From RYN-230 sp963834705 (lineage in GTDB: Bacteria > Actinomycetota > Actinomycetes > Streptosporangiales > Streptosporangiaceae): a stretch of DNA of 64,000 nucleotides. Below, piece after piece: positions 54,313 to 62,017 of this stretch (position 1 is the stretch's first letter; the number at the start of each line of letters is the position of its first letter). Below the pieces are notes generated by a model. It saw only the letters and a list, made by a program, of their open reading frames with translations. It was not told the DNA's origin and searched no databases. The translations under genes and the position numbers were made by a program. The stretch covers positions 558,001 through 622,000 of the forward strand of contig CAWICV010000013.1 in the NCBI GenBank assembly GCA_963834705.1, read 5' to 3'.

Positions 54313-54669
54313 TCACGACGCAGGGAGGGCGGTGAACTTGCCGGAGTCGTCGCGGGGCAGGGGGAGTGCCTGGCGGACCGCGTGTACCGGCAGCGGGCCG
54401 TAGATGTGCGGGAACGGGCCGGCCGAGCCGGGCACCTGCGCCCAGCGGATCTCCGCCCCGATCCGGGCCGGGTCCAGCACCAGCAGCAGCAGGTCGGCTG
54501 GCTCGTCCCGGTAGTACGCGTTGGCCACCGGCAGCACCTGGCGGGCCGTGCTGGCGTGGATGTAGCCCTCGTCGGCCAGCGTGCGGCCCCGGGTGGACAT
54601 CCGGTACTGGCCGTCCCGCTGGGCCTGAGCCCAGTCCGGGGCGGTAGCGATGTGGTACAGCATGTCCAT
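54313..54669 (-). CDS. DUF952 family protein
   Basis: A 118-residue protein starting MDMLYHIATAPDWAQAQRDG. It carries the DUF952 pattern: early Y/H-I-x-x-x-x-W, GYIHASTARQVLPVANAYYR, LLLLVLDPARIGAEIRWAQVPGS, and FPHIYGPLPVHAV. The FPHIYGPLP motif is family-defining. The family is thought related to ADP-ribosyl or tRNA 2'-phosphotransferase-like folds, but no function is established. Its start abuts the lipoprotein gene stop on the same strand (54669/54670). Confidence 0.9.
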   Translation of the reverse strand: MDMLYHIATAPDWAQAQRDGQYRMSTRGRTLADEGYIHASTARQVLPVANAYYRDEPADLLLLVLDPARIGAEIRWAQVPGSAGPFPHIYGPLPVHAVRQALPLPRDDSGKFTALPAS

Positions 54670-55299
54670 CTAATTGAGGAAGTAGCTGCTGCCGCCGGTC
54701 TGCGGGTTCGTCACCTGGGCGGTCACCGACACGTTGCCGGCGTGCGCGAACCGCAGCGTCAGCGTGACGTCCTGGCCGCCGCGCATCCGGCCCGCCCCGG
54801 TGATGAGCAGCCGCAGGCCATCCGGGTTGAGCCGGACGACGGAGTCCGCCGGGATGGGGACCGACGGGATCAGGTGCACCGCACTGCTGCCGCTCCGCAC
54901 CGGCTCGGCGAAGGTGACCCGCCCGCCGGCGCTGGTCCGCGCGCTGACCAGCCGGTCCCGGCCGCCGTTGTTCCGGATGAGCAGGTAGCCGACGGTCCGG
55001 CCCGCGGTCGGCTGCGGGACGAACGCGGTGGACAACGCGATGGACGGGGCCGCGCTGGCCCGCGCGTAGCAGCCGGCCAGGCCCGCCGCGGCCAGCACGG
55101 CCAGGCAGGCGGCCAGCCCGGTCCGGCCCGCCCGGCGGGCGGGCGCGGCCAGCGGCACGGTGCGATCGGTAACCCCGCGTTCGGTAACCCCGCGTTCGGT
55201 AACCCCGCGTTCGGTAACCCCGCGTTCGGTAACCCCGCGTTCGGTAACCCCGCGTTCGGTAACCCTGCGTTCGGTAACCCTGCGTTCGGTATCCGGCAT
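54670..55299 (-). CDS. Lipoprotein, possibly PCu(A)C-like, with an N-terminal VTERG pentapeptide array
   Basis: A 209-residue protein from ATG 55299. Residues 5-44 are eight TER(G/R)V repeats, then a hydrophobic signal with lipobox LAGC (AACLAVLAAAGLAGCYAR, about 63-80). The mature domain has SSAVHLIPSVPIPADSVVRL and GGQDVTLTLRF, resembling the PCu(A)C copper chaperone fold, though the H-x-M-x-x-x-M copper ligands are missing (only His in AVHLIP). The array lies before the signal peptide, an unusual place, so the true start could be further in; no ATG/GTG occurs between the array and the helix. It runs directly into the DUF952 gene. Confidence 0.75.
   Translation of the reverse strand: MPDTERRVTERRVTERGVTERGVTERGVTERGVTERGVTERGVTDRTVPLAAPARRAGRTGLAACLAVLAAAGLAGCYARASAAPSIALSTAFVPQPTAGRTVGYLLIRNNGGRDRLVSARTSAGGRVTFAEPVRSGSSAVHLIPSVPIPADSVVRLNPDGLRLLITGAGRMRGGQDVTLTLRFAHAGNVSVTAQVTNPQTGGSSYFLN
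55168..55287. repeat. 15-bp minisatellite, 8 units, in the lipoprotein gene
   Basis: GGTAACCCCGCGTTC is repeated six times exactly and twice as GGTAACCCTGCGTTC. Each unit contains the palindrome GGTAACC. It codes GVTER pentapeptides on the reverse strand. The exact copies show recent expansion, and copy number is likely variable. Confidence 0.95.
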
Positions 55300-55427
55300 G
55301 ATCCTCTTGCTCTAGGTGTCTGGCTCTTAGCCGTGTCCAGCTCCCAGGCCCACGACGATGCTAGTCCCAGCCGGCCGCCGGGGTGCCCGCCGGGTCCGTC
55401 CGCCGGGCACTCCGCCGGTGGGCGCCG

Positions 55428-56387
55428 TCAGACGAGCGGCAGCCGCCAGTTCTGCCCAACCAGATCGTGCCCGAAACTGTGGTGCTGACCGGAGTCCACC
55501 AGCTCGAAACCGGCCCGCTGATAGATGCGCCGGGCCGCGGCCAGCACGTCGTTGGTCCACAGCACGATCTCGGTGTAGCCCGCCCGGCGGGCGAAGGCCA
55601 GGCACTCGTCTGCCAGCCGGCCGCCCAGGCCGCGGCCCCGGGCCCGCGGCTCGACCAGCAGCAGCCGCAGTTGCGCGGTGGTCGCGGACTTCCGCATGCA
55701 GAACACGCAGCCGGCCGGGCTGCCGTCCAGTTCGGCGATCCAGCCCGCCTCCCCGGGATCGTCGCGGCCCGCGTAGTCGGCCACGATCCGGGCGACCAGC
55801 GCCTCATAGCTGGCATCCCAGCCGTACTCCTGCGCGTACAGTGCGCCGTTGCGCTGGATGACCCAGCCGAGATCCCCGGGCTGCGGGGCGCGCAGCACAA
55901 ACGCGGCGGGTGGGCCGGCCGTCACGATGTCCCGGATCGTGCCCATCGCCGCGGTCAGCTGCTGCTGCTCCGGATCGGTGAGCCGGCCGAGCAGCCCGGC
56001 GATGCCCGCCGCCGCGCGCTGGTCCAGCCGGGCGAAGACCTGCCGCCCCGGCCCGGTCAGCGCGATGACCCGGCGGCGCGCGTCCGCGGCGGACTTCTCC
56101 CGGGTGATCAGACCGTCCGACTCCAGCCGGGCCAGGATCCGGCTCAGGTAGCCGGCGTCGATGTCCAGCGAGCCGCGCAGCGCGCTGATCTCGCACTCGC
56201 TGCCGTGCGCCAGCTCGAACAGCACCCGCGCCTCGGTCAGCGAGTACGGCGAATCGAGGTAGCTGCCGTGCAGCAGGCCGATCAGGTTCGTGTACACCCG
56301 GTTGAACTCCCGCACCGCGCTGATCCGCCCCGGGCTGACCCCGTCCGCCATCGCGTTGTCTGACGAAGTCAAGTAAGTATTTGACAT
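55428..56387 (-). CDS. MarR-type regulator fused to a GNAT acetyltransferase
   Basis: A 319-residue bifunctional protein from ATG 56387 (MSNTYLTSSDNAMADG); ATG 56351 is an alternative. Residues about 20-155 are a MarR winged helix (YSLTEARVLFELAHG, LDIDAGYLSRILARLESDGLITRE, wing SAADARRRVIALT). Residues 160-315 are a GNAT domain (RLLLVEPRARGRGLGGRLADECLAFARRAGY with the R-G-x-G-x acetyl-CoA loop, then IYQRAGFEL). Neither start has a Shine-Dalgarno sequence, and a 25-nt perfect palindrome covers the first start, so the gene is probably self-repressed and perhaps leaderless. The acetyl acceptor is unknown. Confidence 0.9.
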   Translation of the reverse strand: MSNTYLTSSDNAMADGVSPGRISAVREFNRVYTNLIGLLHGSYLDSPYSLTEARVLFELAHGSECEISALRGSLDIDAGYLSRILARLESDGLITREKSAADARRRVIALTGPGRQVFARLDQRAAAGIAGLLGRLTDPEQQQLTAAMGTIRDIVTAGPPAAFVLRAPQPGDLGWVIQRNGALYAQEYGWDASYEALVARIVADYAGRDDPGEAGWIAELDGSPAGCVFCMRKSATTAQLRLLLVEPRARGRGLGGRLADECLAFARRAGYTEIVLWTNDVLAAARRIYQRAGFELVDSGQHHSFGHDLVGQNWRLPLV

Positions 56388-56399
56388 AGTCAAATACTT
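56375..56399. promoter_or_regulatory. 25-nt perfect palindrome over the start of the MarR-GNAT gene
   Basis: The arms AAGTATTTGACA / TGTCAAATACTT flank a single central base pair region (ATA/TAT centre at 56386-56388). Half-sites TATTTGAC are AT-rich and MarR-like. The ATG at 56385-56387 lies inside, so binding would block initiation of transcription or translation directly. Confidence 0.8.
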
Positions 56400-56714
56400 G
56401 CCCACAATCCTCGTCCGATCAAGGGCTTTATCCGCCGCGCCCGGTATCAGATGGGGTCTCCGCTGGCTCCGCCTAGATGGGAGAGAGAGGCGCCGGTCAT
56501 CGACCCGCTGTGGCGCTGGCCCAGCCAGCACAACCTGCTGCCGGGCCACGTGGTCTGCTCCAGCCTGGCCGCGAGGCTCTACGACCTGCCCTCGGTCGGC
56601 TGGGCTCATCCCGATCTTGGTGATGAACGCCAGTGCGGGCCAGCCGGCTGGTGGCGCTGGTCCGAGGCCCACAGCTGGGCAGTGCCCGTTGTAGTGGGCC
56701 GGTGTCGCGGCTGG
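56388..56714 (+). other. 327-bp gap with a possible gene remnant
   Basis: Between the MarR-GNAT start and the ABC permease stop there is no complete gene. A forward frame from about 56490 reads VIDPLWRWPSQHNLLPGHVV, then RLYDLPSVGWAHPDLGDERQ and WRWSEAHSWAV to about 56690 before colliding with the permease gene. The Trp/Pro/His-rich text looks like degraded protein rather than noise, but I do not recognise it and no start with a ribosome site fits. Confidence 0.3.
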
Positions 56715-57491
56715 TCAGGCATCGCGCCACCGGAGCAGCAGGCCGCCGGCCAGCAACGCGGCGGCGGCCCAGGCGGCCAGTACGCCCAGGCCGGCCCACG
56801 GGCTGAGCGGCAGGCTGCCCAGCCCGGTGGTGGCCTGGATGTCCAGCCCGGCGCTCATCGGCCCGATCTGCTCCAGGTGCCGGGACCAGGCTGGGCTGAC
56901 GGCGCTGGCGACGATCGGGAACAGGTAGAGCAGGCCGAGCACCGCGCCGATGGACCCCGCGGAGTCCCGCACGGCCGTCGCGGTGCCGAGGGCCAGCAGG
57001 GCGATCAGGGCCAGGTAAAGGACCGACCCGGCCGCGGCGCGCAGGTCCGCCCCGTGGGCCAGGGAAAAGGCCGGGTAGCCGTGCCCGGCGGTGAACCCGC
57101 GGCCGGGCAGGATGAGCCGGCCGGCCAGCGTGGACGCCAGCACGCCGAGGGCTCCTGCCACCAGTACCGGGCCGGTGAGCACGACCGCTTTGGCGGTCAG
57201 CACGGTGATCCGGCGTGGCATCGCGGTGAGCGTGACCCGGATCATGCCGGTGCTGTACTCGGCGCTGATCGCGAGCACGGCCAGGATGGCCACGGTGGCC
57301 TGGCTCAGATCGATGCCGCTGAGGATGGTCCTGGCCGGATCCTGACCGCAGCCCGCGGCCGGGCAGGTCACCGCGGCCGCGGCGGTGCTGCCCACCGCCA
57401 CGGTCAACGCCACGGCCGCGAGCAGCAGCCACACCGTTCCGGGCAGCGTGCGCAGCTTCGTCCACTCCGCGCCCAGGGCGCGCCGCATCAT
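56715..57491 (-). CDS. ABC-2 type transporter permease
   Basis: A 258-residue membrane protein from ATG 57491 with GGAGGG upstream, overlapping the preceding permease stop (ATGA). Six helices: LPGTVWLLLAAVALTVAVGS, LSQATVAILAVLAISAEYSTG, AKAVVLTGPVLVAGALGVLAS, LYLALIALLALGTATA, IGAVLGLLYLFPIVASA and WAGLGVLAAWAAAALLAGG. EYSTGMIRVTLTAMPRR in the first cytoplasmic loop is the conserved ABC-2 contact (E-x-x-x-G-T/M-x-R). It is the second permease of a three-gene exporter operon. Confidence 0.92.
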   Translation of the reverse strand: MMRRALGAEWTKLRTLPGTVWLLLAAVALTVAVGSTAAAAVTCPAAGCGQDPARTILSGIDLSQATVAILAVLAISAEYSTGMIRVTLTAMPRRITVLTAKAVVLTGPVLVAGALGVLASTLAGRLILPGRGFTAGHGYPAFSLAHGADLRAAAGSVLYLALIALLALGTATAVRDSAGSIGAVLGLLYLFPIVASAVSPAWSRHLEQIGPMSAGLDIQATTGLGSLPLSPWAGLGVLAAWAAAALLAGGLLLRWRDA

Positions 57492-59035
57492 GCGTCCCTC
57501 CGGTTCAGCAGGTAGGCCGCCAGGCCCAGGGCAACCGCCGCCCAGGCACACAGCACGGCGAAGCCGGCCCACGGGGCCAGTGGCCAGTAGCCCCCTGAGG
57601 GCGCGTAGATGTTACTGACCTGCGGGTACTGGATGAGGGTCTGCTGGACGGCGAACGCGGCGGCGGGAGTGACCCGGGCCACCCAGTTCGCCGGGCCGAG
57701 CGAAAGGATGGGCACGGCCACGGTGAGCAGGTAGGGCAGCACGATCACCACGATCACGATGGCGACCGCCGCCGCGCTGCGCCGCGCCGCGGTCGCGATG
57801 GCGAGCGCGATGACGGCGGTGACGGCGAGCACCGCCGCGGTGCCGGCGATCACCCGCACCTCGGTGAGCACGGTCACCGGCCAGACATAGACGCCGTTGC
57901 CACGAAGCACCCGCTGCCCCAGCGTGACCACGATGGCCGAGGCCACCAGCCCGGCGGCGAACGTGACGGCGCCGATCACGACCGCCTTGGCGGCCAGCAC
58001 CCGGCCGCGCCGCGGAGTGGCCGCGAGGGTCACCCGGATCAGGCCCCGCCGGTATTCCGCGGTCATGAACATCACGCCCACCACGACGATTATGATCAGG
58101 CCGGCGAACACGCCGATGAGGGTCTGCGCGATTGTGACGCCGTTCCCGTTCGCCCCGGACACCGACGGGGCGATGTCGCCGGTCCCGGTCACGGTGAACC
58201 GGCCGGCCGCCGCGCCGAAGCCTCCGGGTGAGCCAGCCGCGGGCCCCTGGGGGGCCCCGATCGCGGTGCCGTCCCATCCGCCGCCGGACCAGCCGCCATG
58301 CAGGCCCGGCTGGCCGAAAACGCCGGTGGCCCGGCTGAGGCCGCCGTACACGCTGGTCAAGCCCACGGACGTCTGTGCGTACTGCGGGGAGGTGGCGAAC
58401 AGGCCACCCGGCACGGTCGAGGGCAGCCCGGGCAGCGTGACCGTGCCCACCTTGGTCCAGCGGGTGCCGTTGGCCGAGTCGTAGCCGGTGAGCGTGCGGC
58501 CGGACCGGTTGAGCCGGAGCCAGCGCGGCGACGCCGTGGACACGGAACCGGCCAGGCCGGGCAGGTCGCCGGTGTAGTCGTACTGCATCCGCACGCCGTG
58601 GCCGCCGGTGACCATCATCGCCGCGTACGCCGATCCCGGCCGGGTGCTCGCCTTGATGATGATCCCGGCCTTGGCCCACGGCGCGAGGCCGCTGCGCATC
58701 GCGCCCGAAATGGCGGGGATCTGCCCGGTCAGCGAGGTCACCTTGACAGTGATCTCCCCGTTGCCGGTCAGCGGCCGGTGCACGAAGTAGAAGCTGTCCG
58801 TCACCTGCTCTCCGCCCGGCCCCAGCGGGCCGGCGCAGCTTGCGGCCGGGCCGTTCTTGCCGCAGGTGCCCGTCCTGCTGGGGCCCAGCCCGAGCGCCAC
58901 GATGGCCAGCGCCGCCACGATCATCGCGACGACCCAGCCGCGGACCGTCCGGAACTTGACCCACTCCGCCCGGAGCAGGTGCGCGAACCCAGCGGGCCCG
59001 GCTTGCACACGAGGGCGGTACATCATGTCTGTCAT
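57488..59035 (-). CDS. ABC-2 type permease with a large extracytoplasmic insertion
   Basis: A 515-residue permease starting MTDMMYRPRVQAGPAGFAHL with GGGGAGG upstream. After helix 1 (VVAMIVAALAIVALGLG) about 225 residues (55-280) form an outer beta-rich domain with SFYFVHRPLTGNGEITVKVT, GLAPWAKAGIIIKASTRPGS and RWLRLNRSGRTLTGYDSANG, recalling DUF1349/concanavalin-like sugar-binding modules. Five more helices and the EYRRGLIRVTLAATPRR contact follow. The insert may bind a ligand or the cell wall at the outer face. It overlaps genes on both sides by four bases. Confidence 0.88.
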   Translation of the reverse strand: MTDMMYRPRVQAGPAGFAHLLRAEWVKFRTVRGWVVAMIVAALAIVALGLGPSRTGTCGKNGPAASCAGPLGPGGEQVTDSFYFVHRPLTGNGEITVKVTSLTGQIPAISGAMRSGLAPWAKAGIIIKASTRPGSAYAAMMVTGGHGVRMQYDYTGDLPGLAGSVSTASPRWLRLNRSGRTLTGYDSANGTRWTKVGTVTLPGLPSTVPGGLFATSPQYAQTSVGLTSVYGGLSRATGVFGQPGLHGGWSGGGWDGTAIGAPQGPAAGSPGGFGAAAGRFTVTGTGDIAPSVSGANGNGVTIAQTLIGVFAGLIIIVVVGVMFMTAEYRRGLIRVTLAATPRRGRVLAAKAVVIGAVTFAAGLVASAIVVTLGQRVLRGNGVYVWPVTVLTEVRVIAGTAAVLAVTAVIALAIATAARRSAAAVAIVIVVIVLPYLLTVAVPILSLGPANWVARVTPAAAFAVQQTLIQYPQVSNIYAPSGGYWPLAPWAGFAVLCAWAAVALGLAAYLLNRRDA

Positions 59036-59961
59036 CGCGCCGCCTCCCCGCCCGCACGGAACTCCACCGCGTCCTGGGTCAGCCGCAGGTAGGCATCCTC
59101 CAGCGAGGCGCGGTGCGCCGACACCTCCGCGAATGGGATCGCGTTCTCGTTAAGCAACACCACCACCTGTCCGGCTGGCAGGCCCGTGATGATCAGCGTG
59201 CCGTCAGCCGCGGAGGTCACGGTGGCCCCCGTGCGCCGCAGTGCCTTCGCTGCCTGCTCCCGGGCAGTGCTGCGCAGCATGACCTGATTCCCGGACGCGG
59301 CCGCGATCAAGTCACGCATGCTGGTGTCCGCGATCACCCGGCCACGGCCGGCCACGACCAGGTGGTCCGCCGTGTCCTGCAGTTCGCTCATCAGGTGGCT
59401 GGAGACCAGCACGGCGCGGCCCTGGGCGGCCAGGCCGCGCAGGAAGCCGCGCATCCAGATGATGCCCTCCGGGTCCATGCCGTTGAATGGCTCATCCAGC
59501 ATGAGGACGGGCGGATCGCCGAGCAGCGCGGCGGCGATGCCGAGGCGCTGGCGCATGCCGAGGGAGTAGCCACCGGCCTTCCGCCGGATAACGGAGCGCA
59601 GGCCCGCCTGGTCGATCACCTCGTCGACCCGGCTGGCGGTCAGCCCTTGCGAACAGGCCAGCCAGAGCAGGTGATTGCGCCCAGACCGGCTGGGCTGCAG
59701 CGCGCCCGCGTCCAGCAGCGACCCGACGTGCCGCAACGGCCGGTCCAGGCTCTGGTATCGCCGCCCGCCGATCAGCACGGTGCCCGAATCGGCCGCGTCC
59801 AGGCCGAGGATGACCCGCATCGTGGTTGATTTGCCGGCGCCGTTGGGCCCGACGAAGCCGGTGACCTGGCCGGGCTGGACGGTGAACGACATCCCGTCCA
59901 GGGCCAGCACCGGCCCGTACCGCTTGCGCAGCCCGGCCACTTCGATGGTTGCTTCACTCAT
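59032..59961 (-). CDS. ABC transporter ATP-binding protein
   Basis: A 309-residue ATPase from ATG 59961 (MSEATIEVAGLRKRYG). Walker A FVGPNGAGKSTTMRVILG (about 37-54), signature SLGMRQRLGIAAALLGDP (about 140), Walker B VLMLDEPFNGMDPEG, H-loop SSHLMSELQDTADHL. The C-terminal regulatory part ends SLEDAYLRLTQDAVEFR. CcmA/BcrA-like subfamily, used for antibiotic, lantibiotic or lipid export. It is the first gene of a three-gene operon divergent from a response regulator/histidine kinase pair; a 45-bp palindrome sits between. Confidence 0.95.
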   Translation of the reverse strand: MSEATIEVAGLRKRYGPVLALDGMSFTVQPGQVTGFVGPNGAGKSTTMRVILGLDAADSGTVLIGGRRYQSLDRPLRHVGSLLDAGALQPSRSGRNHLLWLACSQGLTASRVDEVIDQAGLRSVIRRKAGGYSLGMRQRLGIAAALLGDPPVLMLDEPFNGMDPEGIIWMRGFLRGLAAQGRAVLVSSHLMSELQDTADHLVVAGRGRVIADTSMRDLIAAASGNQVMLRSTAREQAAKALRRTGATVTSAADGTLIITGLPAGQVVVLLNENAIPFAEVSAHRASLEDAYLRLTQDAVEFRAGGEAAR

Positions 59962-59982
59962 GGGGCAGGTTCTACGCCGGGA

Positions 59983-60027
59983 CCGGTGACAGCCCGGTGC
60001 CAGCCGCTGGCACCTGGCTGTCACCGG
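59983..60027. promoter_or_regulatory. 45-bp nested palindrome between the ABC operon and its two-component system
   Basis: Outer arms CCGGTGACAGCC (59983-59994) and GGCTGTCACCGG (60016-60027) are perfect complements. Inner arms GGTGCCAG (59996-60003) and CTGGCACC (60007-60014) are also perfect. Read as direct repeats, GGTGACAGCC and GGTGCCAGCC are spaced 11 bp, the usual OmpR-family half-site spacing. The site is placed to control both divergent transcripts, most likely as target of the neighbouring response regulator (inference). Confidence 0.8.
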
Positions 60028-60062
60028 CGACCTGGCATCCTGGCCCGGGAGGGCGAGACCAC

Positions 60063-60725
60063 ATGCGAGTGCTGGTGGTGGAGGATCACGGGATCCTGGC
60101 CGCGACGATCGGGACCGGGCTGCGCCGTGAGGGCATGGCCGTCGACGTGGTGCTGGACGGCGCCGGTGCGCTGGAACACCTGGCCGTGACCCGGTACGAC
60201 GTGGTGGTGCTGGACCGGGACCTGCCGGAGGTGCATGGCGACGACGTGTGCCGGCAGATCGTGGCCAGCCGGCCGGGCAGCCGGGTGCTGATGCTGACCG
60301 CGGCCAGCACCGTCCGGGACCGGGTGGACGGCCTCGGCCTGGGCGCGGACGACTACCTGCCCAAGCCGTTCGACTTCGCCGAACTGGTGGCCCGGGTGCG
60401 GGCGCTGGGCCGCCGGTCGGCCGCCGCGCTGCCGCCGGTGCTCGAATGCGGCGAGCTGACCCTCGACCCGACCCGGCGCGCCGCGTTCCGGGCCGGGCGG
60501 CGGCTCGAGCTGAGCCCGAAGGAGTTCGCCGTGCTGGAGTGCCTGCTGTCCTCGGCTGGCCGGGTGGTGCCCGCGGAGGAACTGCTGGAACGGGCCTGGG
60601 ACGAGGCGGCCGACCCGTTCACCACCACGGTCAAGACGACCATCCGCCGGCTGCGGGCCAAGCTCGGCGACCCGCCGGTCATCCATACCGTCCGGGAGGG
60701 CGGGTACCGGATCGGAGGAGACTGA
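60063..60725 (+). CDS. OmpR/PhoB-family response regulator
   Basis: A 220-residue regulator from ATG 60063 behind GGAGGG. The receiver domain has MRVLVVEDHG (acidic pair), phospho-acceptor Asp51 in VVVLDRDLPEVHG, Thr in MLTAAS and Lys in YLPKPFDFAELVARV. The C-terminal winged helix has LSPKEFAVLECLLSSAGRVVPAEELLERAW and TIRRLRAKLGDPPVIHTVREGGYRI. It overlaps the histidine kinase (TGATG). With the divergent exporter and palindrome it forms a sense-and-export module, perhaps against a cell-envelope-acting compound. Confidence 0.95.
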   Translation: MRVLVVEDHGILAATIGTGLRREGMAVDVVLDGAGALEHLAVTRYDVVVLDRDLPEVHGDDVCRQIVASRPGSRVLMLTAASTVRDRVDGLGLGADDYLPKPFDFAELVARVRALGRRSAAALPPVLECGELTLDPTRRAAFRAGRRLELSPKEFAVLECLLSSAGRVVPAEELLERAWDEAADPFTTTVKTTIRRLRAKLGDPPVIHTVREGGYRIGGD

Positions 60726-61873
60726 TGCCCCGTCCCGGCTACCGGAGCACGCTGCGCAGGCGGCTCGCCTTGTTCTACGCGGCGCTGTTCTTCGCCTCGG
60801 GCACCGCGGTGCTGATCATCCCGCTGCTCAGCATCAAGAACGTGGCGCACGTCAGCCACGCCGGCGCCCCGGGGAGCGTCACCGCGGTGGCCCAGCATGA
60901 CACCGACGTCCGCTCCCTGATCTTCAGCTCCGTGTTCGGCCTGGTGATCATGGCTGTGCTGTCGGTCGTGTTCGGCTGGCTGCTGGCGGGCCGGCTGCTC
61001 CGCCCGCTGCGCACGATCATCGGCACCGCCCGGGACATCTCGGCCAGCAACCTGAGCCGGCGGCTCAGCCTGGGCCGCCGCGACGACGAGTTCGCCGAAC
61101 TGGGGGAGACGCTCAACGACCTGTTCGGCCGGCTGGAGGCGGCGTTCGACTCGCAGCGGCATTTCGTCGCCAACGCGAGCCACGAGCTGCGCACCCCGCT
61201 CACCGCGGAGCGGGCCCTGCTGCAGGTGGCGCTGGCCGACCCGGACGCCCCGGCGGCCGAGCTGCGGGCCGCCTGCACCCAGGCGCTCGCCCTGGGCGCG
61301 CAGCAGGAGCAGCTCATCGACGCGCTGCTCACCCTGGCCAGCAGCGAGCGCGGCATCGAGCAGCCGGAGCCGTTCGACCTCGCCCGGCTCGCCGGGTCAG
61401 TGCTCGCGGCCCGCGCCGGGGCGGTGCAGCGGGGCCGGATCCAGCTGACCGCCACGCTGGACCCGGCCCCGGCCGTGGGCGATCCGGGCCTGACCGAAAG
61501 CCTGGTCAGCAACCTGGTGGACAACGCGCTCCGGCATAACCTGGCCGGCGGCCAGGTGGAGGTGTACACCGGCCAGGCCGCCGGCCAGGCCACCATCTCG
61601 GTCCGGAACACCGGGCCGGTGGTCCCGCCCGGCCAGGTGGACCGGCTGTTCCAGCCGTTCCAGCGGCTCGGCACCGGGCGGACCAGCCAGGCCGCCGGGC
61701 ACGGCCTCGGCCTGGCCATCGTGGCCGCCATCGCGCAGGCCCATCAGGCCACGCTGTCGGCCCGCCCCCGCCCAGCCGGCGGCCTCGACATCACGGTCAG
61801 CTTCCCGCCGCCCCGGGTCCCCGCGCCGCAGCGCATGAATGAATCGCTCATGCGCACCGGTGCGCATGAATGA
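60725..61873 (+). CDS. Sensor histidine kinase
   Basis: A 382-residue kinase from ATG 60725. Two membrane helices (about 17-35, LFYAALFFASGTAVLIIPLL; about 78-98, FSSVFGLVIMAVLSVVFGWLL) flank a short outer loop of about 40 residues. HAMP region RLLRPLRTIIGTARDISASNLSRRLSL; H-box FVANASHELRTPL with His153; N-box LVSNLVDNALRHN; G-box GHGLGLAIVAAI. The small outer loop suggests sensing inside or near the membrane, as in kinases that use the transporter as sensor. The last 10 residues (RMNESLMRTG...) come from a terminator-like palindrome at 61841. Confidence 0.94.
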   Translation: MPRPGYRSTLRRRLALFYAALFFASGTAVLIIPLLSIKNVAHVSHAGAPGSVTAVAQHDTDVRSLIFSSVFGLVIMAVLSVVFGWLLAGRLLRPLRTIIGTARDISASNLSRRLSLGRRDDEFAELGETLNDLFGRLEAAFDSQRHFVANASHELRTPLTAERALLQVALADPDAPAAELRAACTQALALGAQQEQLIDALLTLASSERGIEQPEPFDLARLAGSVLAARAGAVQRGRIQLTATLDPAPAVGDPGLTESLVSNLVDNALRHNLAGGQVEVYTGQAAGQATISVRNTGPVVPPGQVDRLFQPFQRLGTGRTSQAAGHGLGLAIVAAIAQAHQATLSARPRPAGGLDITVSFPPPRVPAPQRMNESLMRTGAHE

Positions 61874-61876
61874 TTC
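61841..61876. terminator. Palindrome overlapping the histidine-kinase stop
   Basis: The 18-bp perfect core ATGCGCACCGGTGCGCAT is flanked by GAATC/GATTC arms with two mismatches, covering the final codons and the stop of the kinase gene. It also contains GCATGAATGA twice as a direct repeat around the core. Probably a terminator stem, though a protein-binding site is possible. Confidence 0.6.
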
Positions 61877-61882
61877 AGCCAC

Positions 61883-61967
61883 GCGGTTGATCATGGGGGC
61901 GGGTGGGATAGCCAGTTTAGTAATGGGGCGGATGGGACAGGCGGTTGATCATGGGGCGGTGGGATAG
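61883..61967. repeat. Direct repeat pair in the gap between kinase and DUF885 genes
   Basis: GCGGTTGATCATGGGG followed by a CGG/TGGGATAG end occurs at 61883-61911 and 61941-61967; intermediate and following sequence repeats parts of it (ATGGGGCGGATGGGACAG, CATGGGACTGGCGGG). TTGATCAT-type centres contain the palindrome TGATCA. Function unknown; lies in the 144-bp convergent gap. Confidence 0.75.
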
Positions 61968-62017
61968 GCGGCCGGCCATGGGACTGGCGGGCTGGCCGCG
62001 CGGAGCGGGGCAGGCAG

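Noticed and set aside
58230..58265. GGGCCCC / GGGGCCCC GATCGCGG resembling the dispersed repeat
   Set aside because: It lacks the GTGTTG end and spacing of the core and is explained by Gly/Pro codons of the permease insert.
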